A DNA stretch of 31,086 bases from Akkermansiaceae bacterium UBA1506 (GCA_002323995.1 DCQY01000107.1:1-31086); one strand, 5' to 3'; positions 8,544-16,091 are shown, numbered from the stretch's first letter. Made by a program: numbers and translations. Notes: generated from the letters alone by a model not told the origin.

Positions 8544-8563
8544 CGTTCCGGTCGGGAACGACC
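8544..8563 (+). promoter_or_regulatory. Two mutually exclusive hairpins just before the cdaA start
   Basis: Hairpin A pairs CGTTCC (8544-8549) with GGAACG (8555-8560). Hairpin B pairs GGTCG (8550-8554) with CGACC (8559-8563) around a GGAA loop of the GNRA type. They share 8550-8560 and cannot form together. Hairpin B ends two bases before the ATG at 8566, and the only SD-like bases (GGGA) lie inside the pairs. This is a possible translational switch. If translation starts at the GTG at 8539, the stretch is coding instead. Confidence 0.3.
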
Positions 8564-8565
8564 CT

Positions 8566-9375
8566 ATGGAAGTGGTAGGACAATTTATTAGTCAACACTG
8601 GAGGCAGGCTCTCGAGGTCCTCATCCTGTGGCTAATTATCTACAATACCTACCGCTACTTTCGAGCGACTCGGGGAGCGAGGATTTTTACGGCGCTGATC
8701 GGTATCTACATTGGGATGACCTTGTTGTCGGAGTCACTCGACCTCACTGTGATTGGGTGGCTCTTGAAATACGTGTCCGTCTTTCTTGCTATAGCACTGG
8801 TCATCATTTTCCAGCCAGAGCTGCGCCGAGCCTTGGCCGAACTTGGCAGCCACCGGTTCTTTTCTTCGATGAACGAGAGTTCACGGATGCACTTTGCTGA
8901 GACCCTTATCGAGATCATGGAAACACTTTCGGGTCGAAGGGTTGGTGCCCTAATTGCGATTGAGCGTGGTATTGATTTAAAGCAGTATTTAGATACCGGA
9001 ACTCGAATGGACAGTGAGTTATCCCCTGCGCTTGTCTATACGATCTTTCATAGTGGCACCACGCTCCATGATGGTGGTTTGATCGTTCGTATGGCGGACG
9101 AGCGGATTTCCGGGGCCGGCTGCCTTTTTCCCGTGATTCAACGGGAATTAAAAGACCCAGGGATTGGCTTGCGCCACCGCGCAGCGATGGGCATCACTGA
9201 AGAGTCCGACTCTATTGCTCTGGTGGTTTCAGAAGAGACCGGGGCGATCTCGATTGCGATCGGAGGAAAGTTGGAGCGCGATCTGGAAGAGAAAGAACTC
9301 TACGGTCGTCTCGTCGAGTTGTTGAGTAATCCTGAGGCGGAGGCTGAAGAGGAGGAGGAAGAAAGCGATGATTAA
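8566..9375 (+). CDS. cdaA: Diadenylate cyclase, membrane-anchored CdaA type
   Basis: Makes c-di-AMP from two ATP. From the ATG at 8566 it has 269 aa; a GTG at 8539 would add nine residues, but the ATG version better matches known CdaA N-termini. About three N-terminal membrane segments are followed by FQPELRR and the DAC domain with GALIAIER, LHDGG (about 168-171; the usual motif is DGA) and GLRHRAA (RHR at 203-205). The substrate-binding and catalytic layout is otherwise complete. The last 13 residues are strongly acidic (EAEAEEEEEESDD). The downstream order CdaR-slot protein then glmM matches the widespread cdaA-cdaR-glmM module, in which c-di-AMP controls potassium and osmolyte homeostasis and GlmM can bind and inhibit CdaA. 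Confidence 0.94.
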   Translation: MEVVGQFISQHWRQALEVLILWLIIYNTYRYFRATRGARIFTALIGIYIGMTLLSESLDLTVIGWLLKYVSVFLAIALVIIFQPELRRALAELGSHRFFSSMNESSRMHFAETLIEIMETLSGRRVGALIAIERGIDLKQYLDTGTRMDSELSPALVYTIFHSGTTLHDGGLIVRMADERISGAGCLFPVIQRELKDPGIGLRHRAAMGITEESDSIALVVSEETGAISIAIGGKLERDLEEKELYGRLVELLSNPEAEAEEEEEESDD

Positions 9376-9598
9376 AAACTTTTTCGTAGAAAGCTGGCTT
9401 GCCAAACTCCTGTCCCTTGTCATTGCAACGGCGATATGGTTTATGATCAAATCTCATCTCGACCGCGATAATCCTACGTTCCCAGTTCCCGGAACAGGCA
9501 CGCCTCCGCCGGCGCGAACATCGACGGTTCCAGGTCTTGAGGAAACCATGCTTGCCCCCTTAACGACTCCGGTTCCCGGCGATAACTCCGGCAACTGA
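9368..9598 (+). CDS. Small single-pass membrane protein in the CdaR position, lacking YbbR domains
   Basis: A 76-aa protein beginning inside the last codons of cdaA (8-bp overlap) and ending 12 bp before glmM. Residues 1-30 (MIKNFFVESWLAKLLSLVIATAIWFMIKSH) resemble the membrane anchor that opens YbbR/CdaR proteins, which normally continue with several YbbR domains outside the membrane. Here the rest is only about 46 residues, rich in Pro, Thr and Gly, with three VPG units (PVPG, TVPG, PVPG). The next frame starts glmM immediately, so this does not look like a frameshifted longer CdaR. A purine-rich GAGGAGGAGGAAGAA run upstream, within the cdaA tail, can act as its ribosome binding site. It may be a minimal CdaA partner; this is inference from synteny and the anchor. 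Confidence 0.7.
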   Translation: MIKNFFVESWLAKLLSLVIATAIWFMIKSHLDRDNPTFPVPGTGTPPPARTSTVPGLEETMLAPLTTPVPGDNSGN

Positions 9599-9610
9599 CA
9601 TTCACGCAAC

Positions 9611-10975
9611 ATGAGTGACACCAAGAGACAGTTCTTTGGAACTGATGGCATTCGCGGTAGGGCCAACCACTATCCTCTCACGCCTGATTTTATTGTACGC
9701 CTTGGACAAGTGGTGGCTGAGTTGCTCCTCAGAAGAAACGAATGCAGCGTGAACTGCCCATCTGTTGTCATCGGTAAGGACACTCGCCAGTCCGGCGACA
9801 TGTTGGAGCAGGCCATTGCCGCCGGTTTCAATTCTCGCGGCGTTAATACCTACTTTGCCGGAGTGGTTCCGACCCCGGCTGTCGCGATGTTGACTCGGCA
9901 GTGTGGCGCGATCCTTGGCGTTGTTATTTCCGCTTCCCACAATCCTTTCGAGGATAATGGCATCAAATTTTTCGGGCCTGATGGTTTTAAGTTTGATGAT
10001 GCTTTAGAGGTTGAAATCGAACGCAGCATTCTCTCTGATCCAGACGCTTATAGCGGAGCGATAGGGCGCGGCTATCCTCTTCAAAATGCTGCTGAGGATT
10101 ACGTCTCTTTTGTCCGGGAAGGTGTTGGTAATGACGAGACTTTGTTGGAGGGCCTGACGATTGCTCTCGATGCTGCCAATGGTGCGAGCCACATAACCAG
10201 CGCTGCCGCATTTCGCTCTCTAGGTGCAAAAGTTATAAGCTTTCACGACCAGCCGAATGGCACCAATATTAACGCTCACTGCGGCTGCACTCATACCGAT
10301 GTAATCGAAGGTTTAGTCGAAGAAACTGGTGCCCATATCGGGGTGTCGCACGATGGGGATGCGGACCGTGCTCTGTTCTGTGATGAAAACGGTTCCGCGC
10401 TCGACGGCGATGAAATATTGGCTATCGCCGCCGTTCACATGATTGGAGAAGGCTCCCTTAAGGATAACACACTTGTAGCTACGGTGATGAGTAACGCCGG
10501 GCTTGAAGAAGCGGTTAGTCAAGTTGGTGGTCAGGTTGTTCGCGCTGGCGTTGGCGACCGCTACGTCCTTCAGAAGATGAAAGAGCGAGGTTACAATCTT
10601 GGTGGTGAGCAGAGTGGGCATTTTATCTTTCTGGATCACAATACTACTGGAGACGGTCTTGTCTCGGCACTGCAATTGCTCCGCATTATGAAGGAGACGG
10701 AGAAGCCCCTTAGTGAACTGCGGAAGGTGTTAACCAAATCCCCGCAGATTCAGCGCAATTTAAGGGTTAAAAAGAAGCCAGAGCTTCAAGAGATGAAGGC
10801 AGCTGCGAAGGTCGCTGAAATCGAGAGGGAACTCGGTGACGGTGGACGAGTTTTGATCCGTTACTCCGGCACTGAACCTCTTTTGCGAATTCTTGTTGAA
10901 GGTCGTGATAACGAGCAGATCAAAAGGAAGATTAACGAACTGGCTGCTGCCATTGAGGAAGAGATTGGAGTCTAA
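9611..10975 (+). CDS. glmM: Phosphoglucosamine mutase
   Basis: Interconverts glucosamine-6-phosphate and glucosamine-1-phosphate on the route to UDP-GlcNAc, peptidoglycan and lipid A. The 454-aa length is standard. The phosphoserine is S109 in VISASHNP, the Mg2+ loop is DGDADR at 248-253, the sugar-binding loop is GGEQSGH at 331-337, and the phosphate-binding loop is RYSGTEP at 417-423. The N-terminal FGTDGIRG at 9-16 is typical of GlmM. It follows cdaA and the small membrane protein, which is the usual neighbourhood. Its stop codon overlaps the bioD start as TAATG. Confidence 0.97.
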   Translation: MSDTKRQFFGTDGIRGRANHYPLTPDFIVRLGQVVAELLLRRNECSVNCPSVVIGKDTRQSGDMLEQAIAAGFNSRGVNTYFAGVVPTPAVAMLTRQCGAILGVVISASHNPFEDNGIKFFGPDGFKFDDALEVEIERSILSDPDAYSGAIGRGYPLQNAAEDYVSFVREGVGNDETLLEGLTIALDAANGASHITSAAAFRSLGAKVISFHDQPNGTNINAHCGCTHTDVIEGLVEETGAHIGVSHDGDADRALFCDENGSALDGDEILAIAAVHMIGEGSLKDNTLVATVMSNAGLEEAVSQVGGQVVRAGVGDRYVLQKMKERGYNLGGEQSGHFIFLDHNTTGDGLVSALQLLRIMKETEKPLSELRKVLTKSPQIQRNLRVKKKPELQEMKAAAKVAEIERELGDGGRVLIRYSGTEPLLRILVEGRDNEQIKRKINELAAAIEEEIGV

Positions 10976-11604
10976 TGAAGGGTGGATTATTCATCACCGG
11001 GACCGACACCAATGTCGGCAAGACATGGGTGGCCGTCCGCTTGATTGAAGCGCTGCGCAGGCATGGCATTGATGCTGTTGGAATGAAGCCGATTGAGAGT
11101 GGAAGCACGGGCGATTCTGAAGCGCTCCTTGCTGCTTCGAGTCGTGATGACCTTACGCGAGAGGAAGTTAACCCGATAAATCTGACCGAGGCCGTTGCAC
11201 CAGCCGCTTCTATGGATGGAGTCACAATTGATTTTGACTCTCTTTGTGAGGCTTATCAGGAACTCGCCACTAAGAGTGAACTTGTTATTATCGAGGGCGC
11301 TGGCGGGTGGGTTGTCCCAGTAGATGAAACTCGGACGATGGTCGATTTAGCAGTTCGGTTAGGGCAACCTGTTTTGGTCGTAGCGGCGAATCGACTTGGG
11401 GTGATGAACCATACCTTAATGTCGGTGGCAGCTGTTCAAGCGGCAGGCTTGGAATGTGCGGGTGTGTTGCTGAATACATTCGGAGAGGTCGGCGATGATG
11501 TATCTCGCGCGACGAACGCGAGGGTCTTGCGCCAACACCTAGGCAAGGTGCGATTATTTGAGGGGGTGGAGGAAGCGATCCCGAGGCTGTCTTCAAGAGT
11601 TTAG
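10975..11604 (+). CDS. bioD: Dethiobiotin synthetase
   Basis: ATP-dependent closure of the ureido ring of dethiobiotin from DAPA and CO2, in biotin synthesis. It has 209 aa with the P-loop GTDTNVGKT at 9-17, MKPIESG at 37-43 carrying the catalytic Lys38, and EGAGGWVVP at 107-115. The start overlaps the glmM stop by one base, and GGAG lies four bases upstream, so translation is probably coupled. No other biotin gene is in the window; bioD is simply the last gene of the cdaA-glmM operon. It converges on trmB with a 40-bp gap and no clear terminator. Confidence 0.93.
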   Translation: MKGGLFITGTDTNVGKTWVAVRLIEALRRHGIDAVGMKPIESGSTGDSEALLAASSRDDLTREEVNPINLTEAVAPAASMDGVTIDFDSLCEAYQELATKSELVIIEGAGGWVVPVDETRTMVDLAVRLGQPVLVVAANRLGVMNHTLMSVAAVQAAGLECAGVLLNTFGEVGDDVSRATNARVLRQHLGKVRLFEGVEEAIPRLSSRV

Positions 11605-11644
11605 CTTGATTTTGTTTGCCTGTTAGTAAAGCCACAACTGAGTC

Positions 11645-12265
11645 TCACCGTTTTCGTAGACGCAGGCGGTTCATGCTCTTCCCCTGCGCGAGCCATTGCT
11701 CCTCGAAGTCAGTTTGTGGATAAAAGAATTCCCCTTCTTTCCACGTCATCGGCTCAAAAAAGTCACATCTTTTCTGAGCTTCCAGAGCTTCTTCGTAGTA
11801 GGGCAGATCATCGGTCATGAAAAGCAGTTCGCCGTTTTTTTCAAGCAAGCTGTGAAGCGCTTTTAGAAAGCGCAGCTGACACATTTGGCGACGTCGAGCG
11901 TGCTTTTTCTTGGGCCATGGATCAGGGCAGAGAAAGTGGATACGGCTGGCGAATCTATGGGGCAGCAGTTCGTTAACAGCGTAGTTGGAATCGATACGAA
12001 GGGCCTTCGCGTTTGTGAGCTCGGCCTGGCTTAATTTCCGACTTATCTTACGGACGCGCCCAAGAAGGCGTTCGACGCCAAGAAAGTTACGATCGGAGAA
12101 GTGCTCTGCCATCCGGATAAGAAATGACCCGTCGCCGCAGCCGAGGTCCATCTCAATGGGCTTGTCGTTGTTGAAGATTTCTTCGCGAGTGAGCCGAGCA
12201 AACCAGTCCCCTGGGATCAACTCATTAGGGAGCGGGTAGGGTTCTTGCTTTTTCTTTTTCGGCAT
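11645..12265 (-). CDS. trmB: tRNA (guanine-N7-)-methyltransferase
   Basis: Methylates N7 of G46 in the variable loop of tRNAs using SAM. It is 206 aa from the ATG at 12265 (MPKKKKQEPYPLP); an in-frame TTG at 12301 is possible but unlikely. It shows the SAM motif EMDLGCGDGSFL at about 38-49, FLGVER at 61-66, and the TrmB hallmark CPDPWPKKKHARRR at 113-126, with TDDLPYYEEAL further on. It is a single gene converging on bioD. Confidence 0.95.
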   Translation of the reverse strand: MPKKKKQEPYPLPNELIPGDWFARLTREEIFNNDKPIEMDLGCGDGSFLIRMAEHFSDRNFLGVERLLGRVRKISRKLSQAELTNAKALRIDSNYAVNELLPHRFASRIHFLCPDPWPKKKHARRRQMCQLRFLKALHSLLEKNGELLFMTDDLPYYEEALEAQKRCDFFEPMTWKEGEFFYPQTDFEEQWLAQGKSMNRLRLRKR

Positions 12266-12690
12266 GGACGGGAACAGTGGCGCGGATAGACGGAAACTCA
12301 AGCAGTGAGGTTGTTTCAGTAGTGCTGGGACTAGCTCATCGCCATAGCGTCAAGTGAAAGGAGAGGTTATTCTTCTGCCTTCATTGCTTCTTTTTTGGAC
12401 TTCTGGTCAAGCTTCGTTCAGAGGGATGCGTAAGGCCGCCTAGATGGATGCTGCCGTGCGGGTTGGCGTATCTGAAGAGTGGTGACGACTTCGACATAGA
12501 CCCACCTTTTCATTTTCTAGCAAATCTATGGGCTCACCCTCGGGTGGTAACATGGAAATACAAAATCCAACCATATGGAGTATTTGTCAGCGATGATGAT
12601 GTGGGTCTTTTGGCGTTGAGATCGCGAGTGGTCGCATCTAATTCTTAATAATTAGCCGCATGGGATCCATTTTTTTCCAATCGATTGAGA
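12266..12690. other. Intergenic region of about 425 bp, no convincing gene
   Basis: Lies between the 5' ends of trmB (-) and the membrane protein gene (+), so it must hold both promoters. Two short open frames occur. On minus, 12381-12497 encodes 38 residues starting MSKSSPLFRYANPHG and ending basic (RSPKKKQ). On plus, 12448-12648 encodes 66 residues with a WKYKIQPYGVFVSDDD stretch. Neither matches a family I know and they overlap each other. The sequence could be a decayed gene or a dispersed intergenic repeat. A T-run (12670-12677) precedes the next gene. Confidence 0.4.
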
Positions 12691-13227
12691 ATGAAAGGTA
12701 AAGTAGCAGAAGAAGCCAGCCACCCCGGAGAGATTTCGGTTGTGATCGCGGCGCTGATTTCCAGCGCGGCGATGGCCGGTGTTATTTCGGCAGTGCAGCT
12801 GATCATCTACCCTTCTTTTCTCGAAATTCCCGACGGTTCATTTGTGGCTTACCACCAGTGGTACTCGGAAAAAATTACCAAGATTGTCGGCCCTCTCATG
12901 GTGGTTGAGTTGGGAACGGCTCTTCTTTCGATAGTGGTATTCACTGCGGGACGATGGCGATATCTGGCAGTAATTGGCGTAGGTTTTGCAGTCGCCCTTT
13001 GGGCTGTTACGGGTCTTGTCCAGTTGCCTCAGCACAGTCAACTCGCAAATGGCTACGATGCCGAGAGTATTGAAAATCTAGTGCGCGGCAATTGGATCCG
13101 ATTCTGGTTATGGCAGGGAAAATTAGTAATCTCGATTCTCCTTCTCGTAGCATTGATCAAGTCGCGGCGGCTAAATCGCGATGCAATTCGAACGCGTGCG
13201 CTGCAAAGCCAGCGCCGAAAGAGGTAA
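12691..13227 (+). CDS. Four-helix integral membrane protein of unknown function
   Basis: A 178-aa protein starting at the ATG at 12691 (TTG at 12685 is the alternative). Four hydrophobic segments lie at about 15-40, 63-85, 90-112 and 136-156. Conserved-looking features are IIYPSFL with FVAYHQWYSEKIT after segment 1, LPQHSQL after segment 3, and LVRGNWIRFWLW leading into segment 4. The pattern recalls small DUF1772-like membrane proteins, but I am not certain of the family. The 3' end overlaps the end of the type III polyketide synthase gene on the other strand by 71 bp. No partner is encoded on the same strand. Confidence 0.72.
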   Translation: MKGKVAEEASHPGEISVVIAALISSAAMAGVISAVQLIIYPSFLEIPDGSFVAYHQWYSEKITKIVGPLMVVELGTALLSIVVFTAGRWRYLAVIGVGFAVALWAVTGLVQLPQHSQLANGYDAESIENLVRGNWIRFWLWQGKLVISILLLVALIKSRRLNRDAIRTRALQSQRRKR

Positions 13228-14197
13228 GCCACCAGTGGCGGTCCTCTCTTGGATTTTCAAGCGCCTTCGCCAGGGCGAAGAGAACTGACGGACTGCTCAT
13301 GTTGCCGCATTCGGAAAGAACACTTCGCGTCTCGTTGAGAGTACAATTGAGATGTCTTTCGACCTCCTCAATAACTTCGCGACCCCCGGCGTGAGAGAGA
13401 ATCTTATCGGGATCAGAGTGGCGGCTTTGGAAGAGACTTTTTACGGCCGCCGCTGCGAGAACGGGCACTGTTTTCGTCAGCTTATTCTTAAGTTTTCCGC
13501 CTGCATTGACAAAGCGGATTTCTTCACGGCTCTTTGGTTGGTGGATCGTGGTGAAGTGGTTCGCCTGCCATTTCTCAGGAGCGTAATCATTGGACCAGAT
13601 TGCAGCTGCGGCACCGTCACCGAAGAGGCAGAGGGAGACAAGCACGCCGGGATCATCATCGGCGTAGAAAGCCGCCGAGCAGACTTCGACAGCTACTGTA
13701 GCGACTTTTGCTTCCGGGTGTGTGGCGAGGAAGCCTTTGGCGGCCCGCAACGTTGGGATGGCAGCTCCGCAGCCGAGGCCGACCAAGTCTTGAAGGTAGG
13801 TGGAAGATTTCATACCAAGATTCTCGGCTAGGTAGCTGGAGATCCCGGGGCAGAGGTAGCCTGTGCAGGTGCAGACAAAGAGAGCATCAAGCTGGCTCGC
13901 ACAGATCCCTGCCTGCGCAAGGGCCGGCGTAAGGGCCGAGGTGGCAAGCTCTGGAGCCTGTCGTTCAAATGTTTCGTTGAGTTCTTGGGCATCCAGCTCA
14001 AAAACGGGTGCCAACTCATCGAGGCAAAAGTGACGTTGATTAATTCCTGAACCACCACCTCCGAGAAGGCGCTTCAAGAGCCTCATCGATCCAGGACGAA
14101 GTTGATTCGTGGCAGGCGACCGTTGCAAGGCTTCAAGGCAATCGACTTGAGAGTACTTGTGAGGAGGTACGGCTGTTGCGATGGATTCCAGAAACAT
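13157..14197 (-). CDS. Type III polyketide synthase (chalcone synthase-like)
   Basis: Homodimeric ketosynthase that extends a starter acyl-CoA with malonyl-CoA and cyclises the product. The 346 aa carry the full catalytic triad: C143 in VGLGCGAAIPTLRAAKG, H269 in ILSHAGGREVIEEVE and N299 in ECGNMSSPSV. The C-terminal TSFGAGFAAHAFEL loop is typical. Length and motifs fit bacterial alkylresorcinol/alkylpyrone-type enzymes, so a fatty acyl starter is plausible but not readable from sequence. It is the last gene of a minus-strand operon, starting 3 bp after the stop of the FAD oxidoreductase, which follows a methyltransferase. Confidence 0.93.
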   Translation of the reverse strand: MFLESIATAVPPHKYSQVDCLEALQRSPATNQLRPGSMRLLKRLLGGGGSGINQRHFCLDELAPVFELDAQELNETFERQAPELATSALTPALAQAGICASQLDALFVCTCTGYLCPGISSYLAENLGMKSSTYLQDLVGLGCGAAIPTLRAAKGFLATHPEAKVATVAVEVCSAAFYADDDPGVLVSLCLFGDGAAAAIWSNDYAPEKWQANHFTTIHQPKSREEIRFVNAGGKLKNKLTKTVPVLAAAAVKSLFQSRHSDPDKILSHAGGREVIEEVERHLNCTLNETRSVLSECGNMSSPSVLFALAKALENPREDRHWWLTSFGAGFAAHAFELHRDLAAAT

Positions 14198-14200
14198 GAA

Positions 14201-15214
14201 TCAGCGGACGAGAGAGAGGAGAGTATGGAAAGGAACCATTTTGCGACTCGAGAGAAACTCGAGCACGTTTTGTCCCCTTGGGTCAAGGAGCGCCCGCTGC
14301 AATGCTAATGATGCCCTGATTCTTTTTCGGAATAATTGACGTTGAATGAGCATGGCACGCTTGGTGGCTGAGTTCCAAGATTCTGCGGCGAGACTCCAGG
14401 CGGTGAGTGGTTCGATGGAGCCAAATGCGGACTCGAAGGCCATACTCATGCCGTTTCCGGTAAAGGGAGGAATGACACTGCCTGCGTCACCAACGACAAA
14501 TGCACCATCTTCTTTTTTTTGCCAACCGAGCGAGAGAGCGGAAACCCCGCTGACCGAGCTTTCGTCGATTTCTGAATCTCTAAGGCGTTCCACGAGTTCA
14601 TGGTGACCACCTTGTTCAAGATAGGCTATCAAGCGATCACTACCTTTGCCCCGGCAGTCAGGTTGAAGCTGGAAGAGGCCGCAAATATTGAAGCGATCCT
14701 CTTCGACCGGGGTTATGCCAACATAACCATTGCTCCCGAGATGCATCTCCAGCCCAGACTCCATGCGGAACCCTTTGATATGGCACTTGAGGCCCAGCCA
14801 GCGGCTTTTTTCTATGGGTCGGCCGGCGGCAAGAACAGTTCCCTCCGCCGGGTCTCGTCCGGCTCGGGTTTCAGTCATCACTTTACCACCAAGTCTTTCG
14901 ACTCGTTGCCGCAGACGAGAGTCGAGCCGCCATCGGGAGATGGAACGGGCGGGATTGGGGAGTTCCATCGTCATGATTTTGCGCCCTTGGCGGTACCAGT
15001 GGCCCGTGGTATGAAGTTTGGCGTCGCACAAATCGGCAGCGATACCCAATTGCTCTAGAGTGGAGTTATCTATCCCTGAAATAAACTCACCGCAGACGCG
15101 ATGCCTCGGATAACTACCTGCCTCAATGACTTCGACTGGGATCCTGCGTTTAGCGAGTCCAGTTGCAAGTGACAGCCCGGCAAGTCCACCGCCTATGATG
15201 CGAACAGTTTTCAT
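14201..15214 (-). CDS. FAD-dependent oxidoreductase of the type III PKS operon
   Basis: A 337-aa flavoprotein of the geranylgeranyl reductase / aromatic hydroxylase superfamily. The start at 15214 makes an ATGA overlap with the methyltransferase stop and places the dinucleotide fold at the N-terminus (MKTVRIIGGGLAG). Seen: GGGLAG at 8-13, RVCGEFISG at about 39-47, DSRLRQRV at 98-105, and the FAD motif VVGDAGSVIPPFTGNGMSMAFES at 240-262. By analogy with Streptomyces SrsA-SrsB-SrsC, where a flavoprotein oxidises the methylated phenolic lipid to a quinone, it probably modifies the polyketide product. A reductive role is also possible. Confidence 0.88.
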   Translation of the reverse strand: MKTVRIIGGGLAGLSLATGLAKRRIPVEVIEAGSYPRHRVCGEFISGIDNSTLEQLGIAADLCDAKLHTTGHWYRQGRKIMTMELPNPARSISRWRLDSRLRQRVERLGGKVMTETRAGRDPAEGTVLAAGRPIEKSRWLGLKCHIKGFRMESGLEMHLGSNGYVGITPVEEDRFNICGLFQLQPDCRGKGSDRLIAYLEQGGHHELVERLRDSEIDESSVSGVSALSLGWQKKEDGAFVVGDAGSVIPPFTGNGMSMAFESAFGSIEPLTAWSLAAESWNSATKRAMLIQRQLFRKRIRASLALQRALLDPRGQNVLEFLSSRKMVPFHTLLSLVR

Positions 15215-15843
15215 GTCCGCCTCTTGGCGATGATACGGATGGCACCTAAACCAGAGGTCGTTTCTGTCACCTTCCAAGAATCGGAGAGGCCGAGATATGT
15301 GGGAAGCTCGCCCATAGTAAAACCTGCCCGAATACTGACAGGCATATCGTGTCGTGTTACGCTTCCAACCAAAGGTGTGACGCATTGGCTCAGAGTGAGG
15401 GCGCGGCGGGAACGAAGAGGTTCTGATAAAACCAGAAGCTCAAAGGGTTCCATGAGGGCGCCCACGGTTTTTAGATCGTCAGGTTCGAAGTGGTGGAGAA
15501 ACAGGTTAGCAAGCAGCACTCCACCGGATGGGAGTGAAGTCTGTTCAAAAAGGTTTCCTGAGTGCCACTTGATCTCATCCGGCAAACCTTCAGGGCGAGG
15601 TTGAAGATCCAGCCCTGCCGTTGGGGCTAGTGGCGAAAGCGTCTTGAGTAGATCACCGTTGCCCGCTCCAATTTCGACGATACCCTTTTTTGCAAGATTG
15701 CTATTTTGCGTAAGAACCGACCGTATCCAGCGTTCGTTTCCCATGCAGAAATTAAGTCGCTTTAAATCTTGGCGACTGCGGATGGCGCGCGGATCGTCTG
15801 GAGGTAAGGAATCCAGGATCTCCGGCAGAACTTCTCGTTTCAT
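15211..15843 (-). CDS. Class I SAM-dependent methyltransferase of the type III PKS operon
   Basis: A 210-aa methyltransferase starting at the ATG at 15843; an adjacent ATG at 15846 is equally possible, while a longer frame beginning with TTG at 15972 is less likely. After the N-terminal DSLPPDDPRAIRSRQDLKRLN segment, which I associate with small methyltransferases next to type III polyketide synthases, come NFCMGNERWI and SAM motif I, IVEIGAGNGDLL, at about 55-66. ANLFLHHF is a typical later strand. The stop overlaps the FAD oxidoreductase start by 4 bp. Probable role: O- or C-methylation of the polyketide product. It is the first gene of the operon and diverges from rapA. Confidence 0.88.
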   Translation of the reverse strand: MKREVLPEILDSLPPDDPRAIRSRQDLKRLNFCMGNERWIRSVLTQNSNLAKKGIVEIGAGNGDLLKTLSPLAPTAGLDLQPRPEGLPDEIKWHSGNLFEQTSLPSGGVLLANLFLHHFEPDDLKTVGALMEPFELLVLSEPLRSRRALTLSQCVTPLVGSVTRHDMPVSIRAGFTMGELPTYLGLSDSWKVTETTSGLGAIRIIAKRRT

Positions 15844-15933
15844 CATCTGCTCTATCGCATCACAGTTTCGACGGAATCCAAGGGGGGACGAATCATCTCC
15901 GCTAAAGTGAGAGCCATCGCCTGTGAAAGTCAA

Positions 15934-15974
15934 CTCACTGTGAGGATTGGAGCGTTGCCAAGCTTGAGGCAACG
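15934..15974. promoter_or_regulatory. Two dyads between the PKS operon and rapA
   Basis: Within the 248-bp divergent region lie CTCAC-T-GTGAG (15934-15944) and CGTTGCC-N8-GGCAACG (15953-15959 with 15968-15974). Neither has a T-run, so they look like protein binding sites or UTR hairpins rather than terminators. No promoter elements were assigned. Confidence 0.3.
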
Positions 15975-16091
15975 AGGTTAGATGACCGACTTATCTATGC
16001 TGCATCAGGGCTTTGAAATGATTGCATAAATATCCTCGCGGAAAGGTGGCGCAATCCTCGAAACGCGCTAAGATCTCCCCCTTCCGAATTG

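Noticed and set aside
9598..9611. Possibility that the 76-aa protein after cdaA is a frameshifted full CdaR
   Set aside because: Only 12 bp separate its stop from glmM, whose first codons encode the conserved N-terminus, so there is no room for lost YbbR domains.
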